Below are positions 24,624 through 36,829 of a stretch of DNA of 64,000 bases, piece after piece (position 1 is the stretch's first letter; every line of letters begins with the position of its first letter). The position numbers and the translations under genes were made by a program. Under the pieces are notes generated by a model. It was not told the DNA's origin. It ran no database searches and saw nothing but the letters and a program-made list of their open reading frames with translations. The stretch is taken from NCBI RefSeq assembly GCF_000001735.4, contig NC_003071.7, positions 6,131,151-6,195,150 of the forward strand, written 5' to 3'. This DNA is from Arabidopsis thaliana. Its lineage: Eukaryota > Streptophyta > Magnoliopsida > Brassicales > Brassicaceae.

Positions 24624-27600
24624 ATGGGAAAAAAAAACAGCCATGCTCTGTTTGATCTAATTTCACCTCCACCCTCAGAGAAGAGACCACGTATAGGTCA
24701 AATAACAGCTTCACAAAGCCAACTTACTCAGCGTAATGGATCTAATTCTAATGGTTATGTGTCTATTAGATCAGTTTTCAATACAGTTTTCAGAGATATC
24801 ACTAATTTGATTCAGCAACTTCTATACAGTATTCACATGGTACTGTCATTACTATACAATATCCAACTTTCAGATTCTATCTGCTTTACAAGATTAGCAA
24901 ATGGTTGTCACAGTTACTTAGAATGTGTTTGAACTACTCGCAGGTTCATTTGAAAGATCAGGACTTACCTCGATTGGCAGAAAAAATTTGCATCAGCCTA
25001 AGACAGCTTCTACTATTCCATTTAGTGATCTCACCAAACCAAATCTTTAGGCATCACCTCAAAATTTAGATGCATCGATGACACCAGCTACTGCATATAC
25101 AGTGAACACAGGTTAGTTATTCTATATATATCTTTTAGTTCTCCAAACTACTCTGTCTATTATGTAATTTTTATCTTTTAAATATCCGAATCATTAATCT
25201 AAATCTTATTTTATGTATTATAAGGACAAGAACTGAGTAATCCATATTCATGTATAAGCAACCAAACACAGACACCAGTGATGTCAACAGAGTATTCTCA
25301 TATACGAAATTTACAAGCAGAATTTGAGAAAGCATCAACATCTGCTACCAATCCGAGTAAGAATATATAGGTTTACAAACATTTCTCTTAAAGTATCATT
25401 TTATATAAGTTGTGTTAATTTATAAATTTTCGATGTGATCATAGGAGCAGAAGCTACAATCAATTCAGATACTAGCAGTGATGATGAAAACATGGCCAAT
25501 ATGATGTTTGATGGTGCAGTATATGAAAGTGATACTGATGTGGATCAAAATTACTCTCTTAGTAGCACTGACGATGAAAGTGCAGACATAACCACAATCC
25601 AAATAGAATCTGAATCAATGGCTAATGTATCTACTCATGAAGTAGAAGACATTGTGTCACAGTTAAGTGAAAATGACATAGAACTTGATACATTCAGCTC
25701 ACAAATGGATATATTTATGATTCCAACAGAATCTACTCAAACAGCAAATGTCCCAGAATCTGCTCCTAAAAAAAGAGGTCGTCCAAGATTGGCTGTAACC
25801 AAACAAATGAGAATGAAACAAATTAGACAACAGAATAAGCCAGGTATTGTTTGTTATCTAAATTCTTCATTGTCATACATTTATCTCAGATATTGTAATG
25901 CAAACCCAAATTATAGTTGTTTTAGGTTATCTTGATCACGGTGATCCTACATTCAAGTGTAAGTATTGTGGTGCTATGATGTGGTATGATGAGCGGATTA
26001 GAAAAAAAGAGACAAAAAAAGAATCTGGTTTCACTCTTTGTTGTGGAGAAGGAAGTGTCAAACTTCCATTTCTGAAGGAGTCCCCAGATCTTCTCAAGAA
26101 CCTCCTCTCAGGAAACCATCCACTCTCTAAACATTACAGAGACAATGCTAGAACTTTTAATATGGTTTTCGCAGTGACCTCTCTTGGTGGTAAAGTAGAT
26201 AAATCTATGCCTAAAGGTAGAGGGCCAGCCATGTTTAGATTGCAAGGTGGAAATTACCATTTGATTGGTAGTTTAAAACCTACTCCTGGAGATTACGCTA
26301 AGTATTCCCAACTATACATTGTTGATACTGAGAACGAAGTTGAAAACAGAGCTATTGTCATCGGGTAACATAGCTCATATCTTTCATGCTTTACATGTCT
26401 GTTTAGGTTATGCACTGATATGGTTTTAAAAATAGTTTACTGTTGTTTTTCATCTAATGTAGCAAGGGAAAAATTGCTAAGCCAGCATCAGGAAAACCAA
26501 ATTTGGATAAGAATCTTATTGAAGTCATTATAAAGATGCTTAACCGTTGCAACCCTTATGTTAGAAAATTTAGGACAGCCAGAGAGAGGATTCAAACAAA
26601 TGATGAAGAGCCATTTCACATGCGTATTATCGCAGATCGTCAAGGTGTTGATGGCAGGACATATAGTATGCATACCACATCAGAGGTTGCAGCCTTGATC
26701 CCTGGAGATTTTCGACATGGCATGCCTGATAGGGACATTGTTATAGAAAAAAAATCAAATGGGCACCTAAAGAGGATTAACCAGATTCACATTTCCTATT
26801 TGGCTCTGCAATATCCACTAATATTTTGTTATGGTGAAGATGGCTTCAGACCTGGAATTGAGAAGTGTTTTAAATCAAAAAGTAAGAAGAAGAATAAGAA
26901 GTGTATCAGCATGAGACAATGGTTTGCATTCCGTATTCAAGAGAGGGAAGTTGAGTGCCAAACTTTATTACGTTCAAAGAGGTTGTTCCAGCAGTTTCTC
27001 TGTGATGCTTATACCACTATTGAATCTAACAGATTAAACTATATCAAGTTTAATCAGTCGAAACTTCGTTGTGAAAACTACACATCTGTAAAAGAAGCAG
27101 CTGCAGCTGGAGCAACCACTATGGAAGAAGAAGGTAACCAACTACTGATTCCAGCTTCATTCAATGGTGGTCCTAGATATATGGTTCAAAGCTACTATGA
27201 TGCAATGGCTATCTGTAAACTTTATGGTTTTCCAGATCTTTTCATCACCTTTACCTGTAACCCAAAGTGGCCACATATAACAAGATACTGCGATAAAAGA
27301 GGTTTAAATCCTAAAGACAGACTTGACATTATAGCCCGGATTTTTAAAATCAAACTGGATTCTCTAATGAATGATTTAACTGTGAAGAAGATGCTTGGGA
27401 AGACTGTTGCATGTAAGTATGGTTTAGTATACTACATTACTATTTATCAAAATCATCTAATTTGAAAGCACTTATTCTGTTTTGTTTGTGCTTGCAGCGA
27501 TGTATACTGTTGAGTTTCAGAAAAGAGGCTTGCCTCATGCACACATTCTCTTATTCATGCATGCTAAGAGTAAATTACCAACATCAGACGACATTGATAA

Positions 27601-30600
27601 ACTTATTTCTGCTGAGATTCCTGACAAAGAAAAAGAACCAGAGCTATACGAAGTTATCAAAAACTCCATGATTCACGGTCCATGTGGTTCAGCAAATGTC
27701 AAGTCTCCATGTATGGTTGATGGAGAATGTTCTAAACTTTATCCCAAAAAACATCAAGATATAACCAAGGTTGGTAGTGATGGTTATCCTATTTATAGAA
27801 GAAGAAAAATTGATGACTATGTTGAGAAGGGTGGTATTAAATGTGACAATAGGTATGTTATGCCTTATAATAAGAAGTTTTCTCTTCGTTATAATGCTCA
27901 TATCAATGTCGAATGGTGTAACCAGAATGACTCCATTAAATACTTATTCAAGTATATCAACAAAGGACCAGACAAAGTTATCTTCATAGTTGAGCCAACT
28001 CAGCAGGCTACAGCTGGTGACTCTGAAACGCCACAGCAAGAACAACGTTCAGCTGAGAAGAAGAAGAACGAGATCAAAGATTGGTTCGATTGCAGGTTAG
28101 TTTATTTCTCTGTTTTTTCTTAATTATTTGGTTTGGTTTCACATTGAATAAAAAATTCATTCTAATACATAATGAATTGTTTGCATATAGGTTTCCGCAT
28201 CTGAAGCTGTTTGTAGAATTTTTAAATATCCAATTTAACATAGAACAACGCCTGTCAAGAAATTATCTTTTCATGTAGAAGGAAAACAACCAGCTTATTT
28301 TGATCCAAAGTCAAACATTGAAGACGTTCTAGAACGAGTAGCAAATGCAGACTCTCATTTTATGGCTTGGCTCACTTTGAATAGAAGAAATGCTGTTGGA
28401 AAAAATGGTAAGCGAGCTAGAGAGTGTTTGTATGCTGAAATTCCTGCATATTTCACATGGGATGGAGAAAACAAGGCGTTTAAAAAGAGAACTAGGGGTT
28501 TTTCAATAGGTCGCATTCACTATGTTTCTAGGAAAATGGAAGATGATTATTTTCTCAGAGTACTCTTAAACATTGTGAGAGATCCAACGAGTTATGCTGA
28601 AATCAAAAACCTATGACGGTGTTGTCTACAAGACTTTCAAAGAAGCATGTTTTGCACGTGGTATTCTTGACGATGATCAGGTTTTTATTGATGGTCTGGT
28701 GGAAGCAAGTCAGTGTTGTTTTGGAGATTATCTCAGGAATTTTTCGCAATGCTTCTTCTCTCGGATTCTTTGTCTAGACCAGCACACGTCTGGTCACAAA
28801 CTTGGCATATTTTAGCAGAGGATATTTTGAAAAAGAAAAGAGATGAGTTCAAAAATCCAGGTTTTTATATTTTTTACCTTCCATGTTTCGTTACTTATAG
28901 AGTTTTGATGTTTTCACGTTATTTGTTTTAATGTTTTCATCTAAATCTTCGCAGACCTAACACTCACTGAAGCTGAAATTAAGAATTACACACTATAGGA
29001 AATCGAGAAAATTATGCTGTCAAATGGAGCAACCTTAGAAGATATTGATGAGTTTCCTAAGCCTACTATAGATGGTATTGATAATTCAAATAGACTCATT
29101 GTTGAGGAGTTAAGATATAACCGTGAATCCAACCTAAAAGAGAAGCATGAAGAATGGAAACAGATGCTAACTCCTGAGCAAAGAGGCGTATACAATGAGA
29201 TTACAGAGGCAGTTTTTAATAATTTAGGTGGAGTCTTTTTTGTGTACGGTTTTGGAGGTACAGGGAAGACTTTTATTTGGAAAACTCTGTCTGCTACTAT
29301 TAGATATAGAGATCAGATTGTTCTTAACGTCGCCTCCAGTGGCATTGCCTCTTTGTTGTTAGAAGGTGGTCGGACTGCACATTCAAGGTTTGGTATTCCA
29401 TTGAATCCTGATGAGTTCTCTGTATGTAAGATAAAACCAAAGTCTGATTTGGCAAATTTGGTTAAAAAAGCGTCTTTAGTTATATGGGATGAAGCACCAA
29501 TGATGAGCAGGTTTTGTTTTGAAGCTTTAGATAAATCTTTCTCCGACATTATAAAAAACACAGACAACACGGTTTTTGGTGGAAAGGTTGTTGTTTTTGG
29601 TGGTGATTTCAGACAGGTGTTTCCAGTAATTAATGGTGCAGGGAGAGCAGAAATAGTAATGTCATCGCTTAATGCTTCGTATCTTTGGGATAATTGCAAG
29701 GTGTTAAAGTTGACTAAGAACACGAGACTACTAGCAAACAATTTGAGTGAAACTGAAGCTAAAGAAATTCAAGAGTTTTCTGATTGGTTATTGGCTGTTG
29801 GTGATGGTAGGATAAATGAGTCTAACGACGGTGTGGCTATAATAGATATTCCAGAAGATTTGTTGATTACCAACGCAGACAAGCCAATAGAATCGATCAC
29901 CAATGAAATTTATGGAGATCCTAAAATCCTACACGAAATCACTGATCCCAAATTCTTTCAAGGCAGAGCTATATTAGCATCAAAGAATGAGGACGTAAAC
30001 ACAATCAATGAGTATTTGCTAGACCAGTTGCATGGTTAGTGCACTTTTACTCTTCAGTTTAAAGTTTATAATCTTTATATGCAATCTATTTTTTATTGAA
30101 TATACAACTGACATACATTCAATTTGTTTTTTTCAGCTGAGGAAAGAATTTATCTATCTGCTGATTCCATAGATCCTACAGATTCTGATTCACTTTCCAA
30201 TCCTGTTATCACTCCAGATTTCTTAAACAGTATCAAGTTACCAGGTTTGCCTAACCATTCTTTGCGTTTAAAGGTCGGTGCTCCTGTTTTATTACTACGA
30301 AATTTGGATCCTAAAGGTGGTCTATGCAATGGCACTAGGCTTCAGATTACGCAGCTATGTACTCAGATTGTTGAAGCTAAAGTTATTACAGGAGACAGAA
30401 TTGGTCACATAATTTTGATTCCTACAGTGAATCTTACACCTACAAACACTAAACTTCCATTCAAGATGCGTAGAAGACAGTTTCCACTCTCTGTTGCATT
30501 CGTTATGACTATAAATAAGAGTGAAGGTCAATCTCTAGAACATGTAGGACTTTACTTGCCCAAACCAGTGTTCTCCCATGGTCAGCTTTATGTTGCTTTG

Positions 30601-30711
30601 TCTAGGGTTACCTCTAAAAAAGGTTTGAAAATTCTAATACTAGACAAAGATGGTAAACTTTAGAAGCAAACAACCAACGTTGTTTTCAAGGAAGTTTTCC
30701 AAAACATAGAC
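24624..30711 (+). pseudogene. Helitron Rep/PIF1-helicase protein, degenerate
   Basis: An N-terminal region begins MGKKNSHALFDLISPPPSEK and includes acidic stretches and an AT-hook (KKRGRPRL). A Cys motif (CKYCGAMMW, about 25955) and the Helitron N-domain (26463-27412) follow. The HUH Rep motif [11 protein letters not shown] starts the next exon (27498-28095), which also has the two-tyrosine motif YLFKYINKG (27941). The PIF1 helicase follows at 29014-30039 and 30137-30663: Walker A GFGGTGKTF, Walker B VIWDEAPM, and GGDFRQVFPV. The Rep domain nicks and rejoins DNA for rolling-circle transposition. Damage includes an in-frame TAG near 25050, a TAA near 28240, a 1-base gain near 28605, a 1-base loss near 28740, a TAG near 28997 and a TAG at 30661 before the natural end at 30711. 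This copy cannot drive transposition. Confidence 0.9.
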
Positions 30712-32403
30712 TGATTACATTGCTGCCAGTCTATGTTCCAAGCATTTGAGAAAGGTATTCTTCATCAACATTTATTCACTTCATATACTTTCATTTATGG
30801 CTGTTAAACCCCCACACAGTAACTAAAAAGTAGTATTTGATCTATAATGTCACAGAATTATTTACATTATTCTGCTGAAGCAAACAAAGAAGCAACAATT
30901 CAACATGTTCCTGTTAAATACTGATTTAAAATTACTACAACTGAACCTCTATTTCAAATTGTTTTTATTTCTCTACACTTTTAATCATGTTCTCATATGT
31001 TCAACTTTGATGTTCACACCAAAGCAGACTTATATGTTCAGTTCTCCATTTAGAAGTTTTGGTACGAACCTGTGTTTTAGTCGAAAAAGTGATATTCCAG
31101 TTCCATGAAACTATAATACAGCTATGATTGCATTTTGCGTTGAATGAGAACCTGTAGTAGCAGTAATTGAAATATTGTGTTAATAAACATATAAGATAGT
31201 GGATCAAACACTACCAATCTATTTACATATCTTTACTGATTTGCCTACCTTAACAATTCATGTTCTTCGTTTTCGAATCCACACGTTATTGTTTCAAATA
31301 CACTAAATGATCTGTCTCTGTCAGTATAATCAACTTTCGCAGCTAGATATAGAATAGCACAAATGAACATTTAATTCTGTTTGAGAAAGCCATTTCAAAA
31401 CTAAAATCGAATTATCGATTACCATAATTGATTTCATATACAGTTTAATTGATCTATAAATCATATGTCAGAGATTGTATAACACAAAGACATAATGAAT
31501 CGAGTACCTCAGTATCTTCTGGGTTTACGAATTTTGTGATAATGCAAATTGCAGGAGTTTTATAGTTGAATTGAATTGGTTGGATCATAGTCGAGACAGT
31601 GTGAGTAGAAGAAGACACCTATCGGTGAGATGTGATATGATTTCGGGAAGGATTCGATTAAATTCATTCAGTTTTTGATAATCGAATGAAAGGAAACTCA
31701 GAACTCGATTGAATGTTCTGTTATTTGGATGAAGAACAATGCAGGAAAACAAAATAAAGACTTCTTTATTATGTGTCATTAAATTATTTAACTAATCACA
31801 CGTAAGCAATTGTTTAACCACTTATCAATATTTACAAAGGTTTAATCACACTTAAGGCAATTCTTATTGTTAGTATCCATAAATATTAGCAATATACAGT
31901 ACTATATTTACATTATAAATTATATCAAACAACCTAAATTATATTAATCTAGGTATTATTTTTGTCAAACAATCTAAGTATTATATAATAAATATTTAGT
32001 ATAGAAATTAAATTATTGTAGAAATTTAAATACATCATATACTTCATATAACAATAGAGCAGCCATGTAATTTTAATGATAATTACAGTTACAATCCAAA
32101 AATTAAATTTCAAATCAATTGAATCATATGAATTTACATGTAATAAAATAATATTGTTATTTAAAAACAATTCACACTTATAATCATGTAATCATAAAAT
32201 TAGTACAAACACACGATGTATATAAATAGAATATTATACATGTTTGCGGAACTTTACAAAACCAAACCGAAACATACAAATATAATCACTCATGTCAATA
32301 AATATAAATATATAGTAGAAAAATACAAATTAACTATAATGATTTAACTGTCAATTATATTACAATAAAACCATCATATTACGATCAAACGCAAATACTC
32401 AAC
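30712..32403. other. Helitron 3' region, non-coding
   Basis: This is A/T-rich sequence between the Rep/helicase terminus and the 3' hairpin. It has only short random frames and no recognised domain. The last ~170 bp lead into the hairpin. Confidence 0.6.
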
Positions 32404-32430
32404 CCGCGGTGTACCGCGGTCCGTATCTAG
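32404..32430 (+). other. Helitron 3' terminus: hairpin plus CTAG
   Basis: The arms ccgcgg (32404-32409) and ccgcgg (32414-32419) pair around a tgta loop. The stem ends 7 bp before CTAG (32427-32430), which is followed by T. This is the canonical plant Helitron termination signal. Confidence 0.92.
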
Positions 32431-32822
32431 TAAACTAAAAAAACTTGGAACCTAGAGGATCTCTATTAGATTTTCTCAGATTTCAGATTCTAATAATAAG
32501 TTATGCATGTATTGGGCCGGACACAAATCCCAGGCCTACTAATAAGATCCAAAGTAAATAGCTATTACGGTCAGATAACCAAGGATAAAAACTGCAGAAT
32601 CACGATTTAGCCATGGTAACAAAACCCTTAGAAGGACACACATCGAGTACCAGATTTTAGCTGACACATGGAATTATGGAAAAGAAAGAAAGAGAACATA
32701 ATCACAAGCATTCAAGTCTTGGAGCAAATGATTGTAGAAACTATACTCGAAGCAGAGGTGTTTAAGTAACACAAGCATTAGCAACCTCCAACAATAAAAA
32801 GAAGAATAATGATACAACTAAC

Positions 32823-32950
32823 ATCTACTTTCACGGTTTCGACTCTCACATACACAGCATCCCCAACCTCCACTATCGATGCTTGCCCTGAAAACTGGCC
32901 AGACACATTTCTGAAATCATCTTCTGTTAGATCCATGTCTTCCTCCATGT
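32823..32950 (-). pseudogene. Unidentified exon-like fragment
   Basis: The minus strand has an AG acceptor (tatag, 32952-32951), an open frame and a GT donor (after 32823). The frame includes MEEDMDLTEDDFRNVSG, then ASIVEVGDAVYVRVETVKV. Codon use and borders look like a real exon, and the 'VGDAVYVRVE' part resembles a small beta-barrel start, but I do not recognise the protein. It is isolated from any start or stop and sits with other gene fragments. Confidence 0.4.
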
Positions 32951-33451
32951 CTATACTTATTTACCCCTCCTCAGCTGATAAAGTCAAGAGCAAAAAACAG
33001 AATAAATCCTGGCGACTGTCGCTACTTTTGGTCGTTGATCCAGCGACATGCAAACGAACAACTTTTGGTCGATGTCGCTGGTTTCAGTCGCCAGCGACAT
33101 GCAAACGTAGAGGGCCTTAAACGTTAAAGCAAAACACTCTAAGAAACGGAAATAAAGAAATGGAAACTCGATATAACTTCCTAAATCAGTATACACAAAG
33201 AATCCATATCAACAAAAGGATTGAGATCATGTTTCTAACCTTCCAAACCAGAGCCGCTTGAAGCTGCCATTTTTAACTAAAACGTGTAAAATTATTCTCT
33301 CCTCAAAACGTTTCACTAATCATCCACCAAAGATAAACCCTGCATAAAAAAAGCATACACCAATGAGCAATTCCAAAAACTCTACACAACATTCAGAATC
33401 CAATTGTACTATCAAGAAAAAAGAAACCATTTCTCAGTGTAAACAAAATCA

Positions 33452-33553
33452 ACAGTAAATGTTTGGTGCCATGTAGTGAATCTTCCCACAGTTCTTATCA
33501 GCAACAATAGGCCCTTCAGTTGCCCGTGTATCAGCCCCAAGTATCACACCATC
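33452..33553 (-). pseudogene. Proteasome beta-7 (PBB-type) exon fragment
   Basis: The minus strand from 33553 encodes [20 protein letters not shown], then [14 protein letters not shown], after a good AG acceptor. This is the conserved segment of proteasome beta-type subunit 7 (PBB1/PBB2) that follows the catalytic threonine region. The expected continuation (CGAGTAAD) is missing, since the next codon is a stop. No other PBB exons are visible. It is an isolated, probably captured, exon. Confidence 0.8.
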
Positions 33554-33637
33554 CTACACAAAACAGATAAATGAAATAAGCAATCATCTAAAATAGAATG
33601 TAACAAAGGTTTATACCAAATATGATACCAACTGAAG

Positions 33638-33847
33638 GTACCTATTGAAGCTGCAGAAGAGACTGGAGAAATAGTTAAAGAGCAAAAAACACCTAAGAAG
33701 CTCATCATGACCCGCAAGTCCAGGACATTCTTAGAAGATGACTTTGCTTTGATGAATGATTTTTCTATAGAGAAGGCGGTCGGGCTTTGCGAGTTCAAGG
33801 GAAGAGAAGGCATAGATTCAAATTTCAACACAGATGGTTTCAAATCT
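33638..33847 (+). pseudogene. Unidentified exon-like fragment on the plus strand
   Basis: After an AG at 33636-33637 the plus frame reads VPIEAAEETGEIVKEQ, then KKLIMTRKSRTFLEDDFALM and onward with no stop to beyond 33847. There it collides with the opposite-strand ArfGAP exon. The composition is protein-like (charged, no low complexity), but the family is unknown to me. Orientation is opposite to its neighbours, in line with a patchwork of captured pieces. Confidence 0.35.
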
Positions 33848-33850
33848 TAC

Positions 33851-34836
33851 CTAATGAATCTCATACGCTGGTCATGATTAACATCAGGTCCAGGCTTAGA
33901 GCATGTGTCAGGTACAAAAGCTTCATAAATTGAATTAGCAGACGCATTTCCTCCAGTTTCAATCATGGAATCGACTTCCTCATCTGACCATTCATCAAGT
34001 GTCACAGACAAAACCTGGAGAAACCAAACAATGAGTACACAATGAAACCAAAATGTAATAAAGCAAAGAAGATATGTCACCTTTAAAATATGAGTGCCGA
34101 GGCTTCTGTGCACACCGCAACTTTTAAGCAAATGAATACTCTGATATTTGCTGATCTGAAAACAAGCTACTAACTGATTATTCAATATAAGAACAAACAC
34201 AAAGATACATAACTAAAGACACAAGAACATGTAGATGAAGCTCTAATCGCATAATGCGTGCTTACATGTAAGAACTACACCAAGCATAAATAGACTTCTG
34301 CTCTGGAGTATGCTAATATAACTAAAGACACAAGAACATGTAGATGAAGCTCTAATCACATAATGCGAATAAGTAACTTTCAGTTATGGTAAAGAAATGT
34401 GAGATTTTCAACAACTCTATCAGAGTTTTGACGTTGTAGATTAACCCCTAAATGAACAGAGAACATACAGAACCAAAGACATTGTATTATCATAAGATTA
34501 GCTATACTAAATGACATGTTGTTTATCAGCAAAACTACAATAAGATAAGAAAAAAAGAGGCTTAGAAGCGATGACTTACGCCCATTTAGGAACAGAAGCG
34601 CCACAATCAGCGCAGACTCGGTTATCAGGTTGATTTAAAAGATCTCTGATTCTCCTTTTACCTGTTAAACACACAATGTGGATTGAGTCACAACATAATC
34701 AGAACCATTGTGACGCCATGAAAACATAAAAAAGTCTAGAAATTTCTCTAAATCTATAGAATTCTTCACCACACAAAAGAAAGAATCTGTCATTACCTGA
34801 GCCAGGTTTACCGAGCCCGGCTGCATAATTGCTCAT
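33851..34836 (-). pseudogene. ArfGAP (AGD12/AGD13-like) 5' gene fragment with frameshift
   Basis: Four exons are visible on the minus strand: 34836-34797 (MSNYAAGLGKPGSG), 34661-34580 (KRRIRDLLNQPDNRVCADCG), 34155-34081 (SANIRVFICLK, then HRSLGTHILK) and 34014-33851 (VLSVTLDEWSDEEVDSMIE to DQRMRFIR). This is the Arf GTPase-activating zinc-finger domain of the plant AGD11-13 group, which stimulates GTP hydrolysis by Arf proteins at membranes. The third exon lacks one base in the codon for the third zinc-binding cysteine region (expected CLKCCG), shifting the frame. The usual IGVF is IRVF. The C2 domain and all later exons are absent. 34837-35290 looks like its original leader and promoter. Confidence 0.85.
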
Positions 34837-35785
34837 TGCTCTTCTTTCAAAACCCAACGATGATCAAACAAAATTCTACATTTAGAACAACCCATCACGC
34901 ACAAATTGTTGTAAATGATCACAACATAAGAAAGTTCCAATTTTTATCATGGAAATCAAATTAAGTTTGCGATCAAAACGTGACCATTGTTGTGACTTTC
35001 AAAACAAAATAAAAGGGGCAATCACGAGAAGAATCTCTGAAAACTGAACTGAAACCCATGAATGAAACAAAAAAAAAATCATCCTAGAAAAGAAAAACAA
35101 CAATGGAAAAGAATAAGAACAACAACAAAAATTGAATTGATTTCTGTTGGGAAAAATAAAAAAGGCGAGAGAGATAGAGACAGAGGCCGAGTGAAAATCT
35201 ATAAATATTAGGGTAAAAGAAAGGGATCCGCGTGTGTTTAAACGGTCAGTTTGTTAGGCGGCCCGGATCGACTGCGTAAAGCGCATATAACGACGTTTTT
35301 ATCCTGAAATTTTTTTGTTTGCTTTTTTTCTGTGAAGTGTTTTTAGAAAATGGCTTAAATGGTTTGGAATATTTTTGTCCCTCGTTCTCTCTTAATAGTA
35401 TATATTACAAATAAAAAAACTAATATTACACGGTTCATAAAAAAATATAAAAATTAATATCACTAGATATAAAACTCTTTTATTAATGAAGATCTCAAAT
35501 ACAAGAACATTAGCCTTTAGATTATATTGATTAACACTATATTAGCATATATAGATCTCACAAAAAGGACAAAAATAATTATTTTATTTTTTTGATAAAA
35601 AAAAATTTTATTCACTTGGTTTTGAAATATTTATTAACTTTCTAATTTTCCATAATTACATTCAATCTGTTATATATTAATTCTTACTTTTCACACAAGC
35701 ATCCAAACCCTATTTATACTAACGTCAAAACCCTATTATTAAAGACCAAATAAATTACGCAAACATTAACGTCAGACAGAACCCT

Positions 35786-36829
35786 ATGGAAACTCCTAAT
35801 CCTCTCACCTTGTCGGAACTCCCTCATGATTTGCTGAGAAATATTTTCAACCGATTGAGCTTTGCAGATTTCCATCGTGCTACTTGGAATTCGATTTCGA
35901 AACAAACGGCTCCCCCAAAAACAAAATCTCCATGGCTAATTCTGTTTCCAGATGAAGGAGTTCATGGTTGCGTGCTGTACAATCCAGACGAAGATAGGAT
36001 TTACAAATCGGTGAGAGACTTCTCTGGGACTATATTCCTTGCAAACTCGGGTAATTGGTTTCTTGTAATGGATTCTAAATCCAATCTCTATATAATAGAT
36101 GTGTTTAGCGAGAATAGGATCGATCTTCCGCCTCTAGAGTCTCTCCTGTCAGATAACTTTACTTTCGAGCAAAAAGGGGATAAGGAATTGAAATGGCAAG
36201 CATCTAATGATCAGATTCTAGTTTTTAGATTACCAAGAGCTGAAGAGTTAAGAGGTATTTTGTGGGTAGACGAGAAAATGAAAGAGTTTGTTGCAGTTTG
36301 GTTCTTGGAAGACTCTTGCAACTTTTTAGCCTTTTACAAGAAAGCTGATGATCATTACAGTCACATTCAACTAGAATATGTCATCACCGATGTGTTTCAA
36401 AGCGTATCTGATATTGTACTCCATGGTTGCTTTCTTTACATCGGTGTTGGTGATTACATTCAAATCATCGATTTGTCTAAAGACCAAGGTTTCAAGGATG
36501 TTACTCGAAATTATCTATTCAACGTGCATAATGGACCATGGGGTTTTCGAAGTATTTTTAACCTTGTGGTTACAACATCAGGAGAGGTTTTGATGGTTCT
36601 AAACAATCTTTACGAGAAAAATATTGAAAGCGAGAAGAGCTTCCGCATCTTCAAGAAGGATCCTAATCCAGACCCAAATAAACACGACAACTTGCTTGTT
36701 GAGGTAGATTCTCTAGGTAATGAAGAGGTTATGCTTCTTGACTTGGGTATCACTATGCATGGTATCGAACCAAACTCCATATATTTTACTCGTCATGACC
36801 GAGTCGTTCACAGATTATATATAAGTTGA
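35786..36829 (+). CDS. F-box family protein with DUF295 domain
   Basis: This is a single-exon gene of 347 residues. It starts METPNPLTLSELPHDLLRNI with an F-box (LSELPHDLLRNIFNRLSFADFHRA), which in this family binds the SKP1 adaptor of SCF ubiquitin ligases. The rest is the Brassicaceae DUF295 beta-propeller-like region (PWLILFPDEG, VLYNPDEDRIYKSVRDF, NLYIIDVFSENRI, GILWVDEKMKEFV, IEPNSIYFTRHDR). Compared with the family as I remember it, the F-box lacks a few residues between FHRA and WNSISKQ. The protein also ends right after FTRHDR instead of continuing to the usual FNLATKT-type tail. It may be a truncated but expressible paralogue. Its position beside the receptor kinase resembles At2g14500. 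Confidence 0.85.
   Translation: METPNPLTLSELPHDLLRNIFNRLSFADFHRATWNSISKQTAPPKTKSPWLILFPDEGVHGCVLYNPDEDRIYKSVRDFSGTIFLANSGNWFLVMDSKSNLYIIDVFSENRIDLPPLESLLSDNFTFEQKGDKELKWQASNDQILVFRLPRAEELRGILWVDEKMKEFVAVWFLEDSCNFLAFYKKADDHYSHIQLEYVITDVFQSVSDIVLHGCFLYIGVGDYIQIIDLSKDQGFKDVTRNYLFNVHNGPWGFRSIFNLVVTTSGEVLMVLNNLYEKNIESEKSFRIFKKDPNPDPNKHDNLLVEVDSLGNEEVMLLDLGITMHGIEPNSIYFTRHDRVVHRLYIS

Larger units (their letters stand above)
17470..32430 (+). mobile_element. Large RPA/Rep-helicase Helitron
   Basis: The 3' end is canonical: a short GC-rich hairpin (ccgcgg tgta ccgcgg, 32404-32419), then CTAG at 32427-32430, then T. The interior encodes in one orientation two RPA-like proteins and a Rep/PIF1-type helicase, the standard gene set of plant Helitrons. 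The 5' end is uncertain. The best candidate is the TCTCTAC at 17470, just before an accaaattttt..aaacatataaattgtaagtactaccctcat leader, but the preceding base is G instead of the expected A. Other TC starts (for example 16682 or about 17401) are possible. A ~1-kb hAT-like insertion lies at 23107-24107. The element is about 15 kb and coding-defective. Confidence 0.85.
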
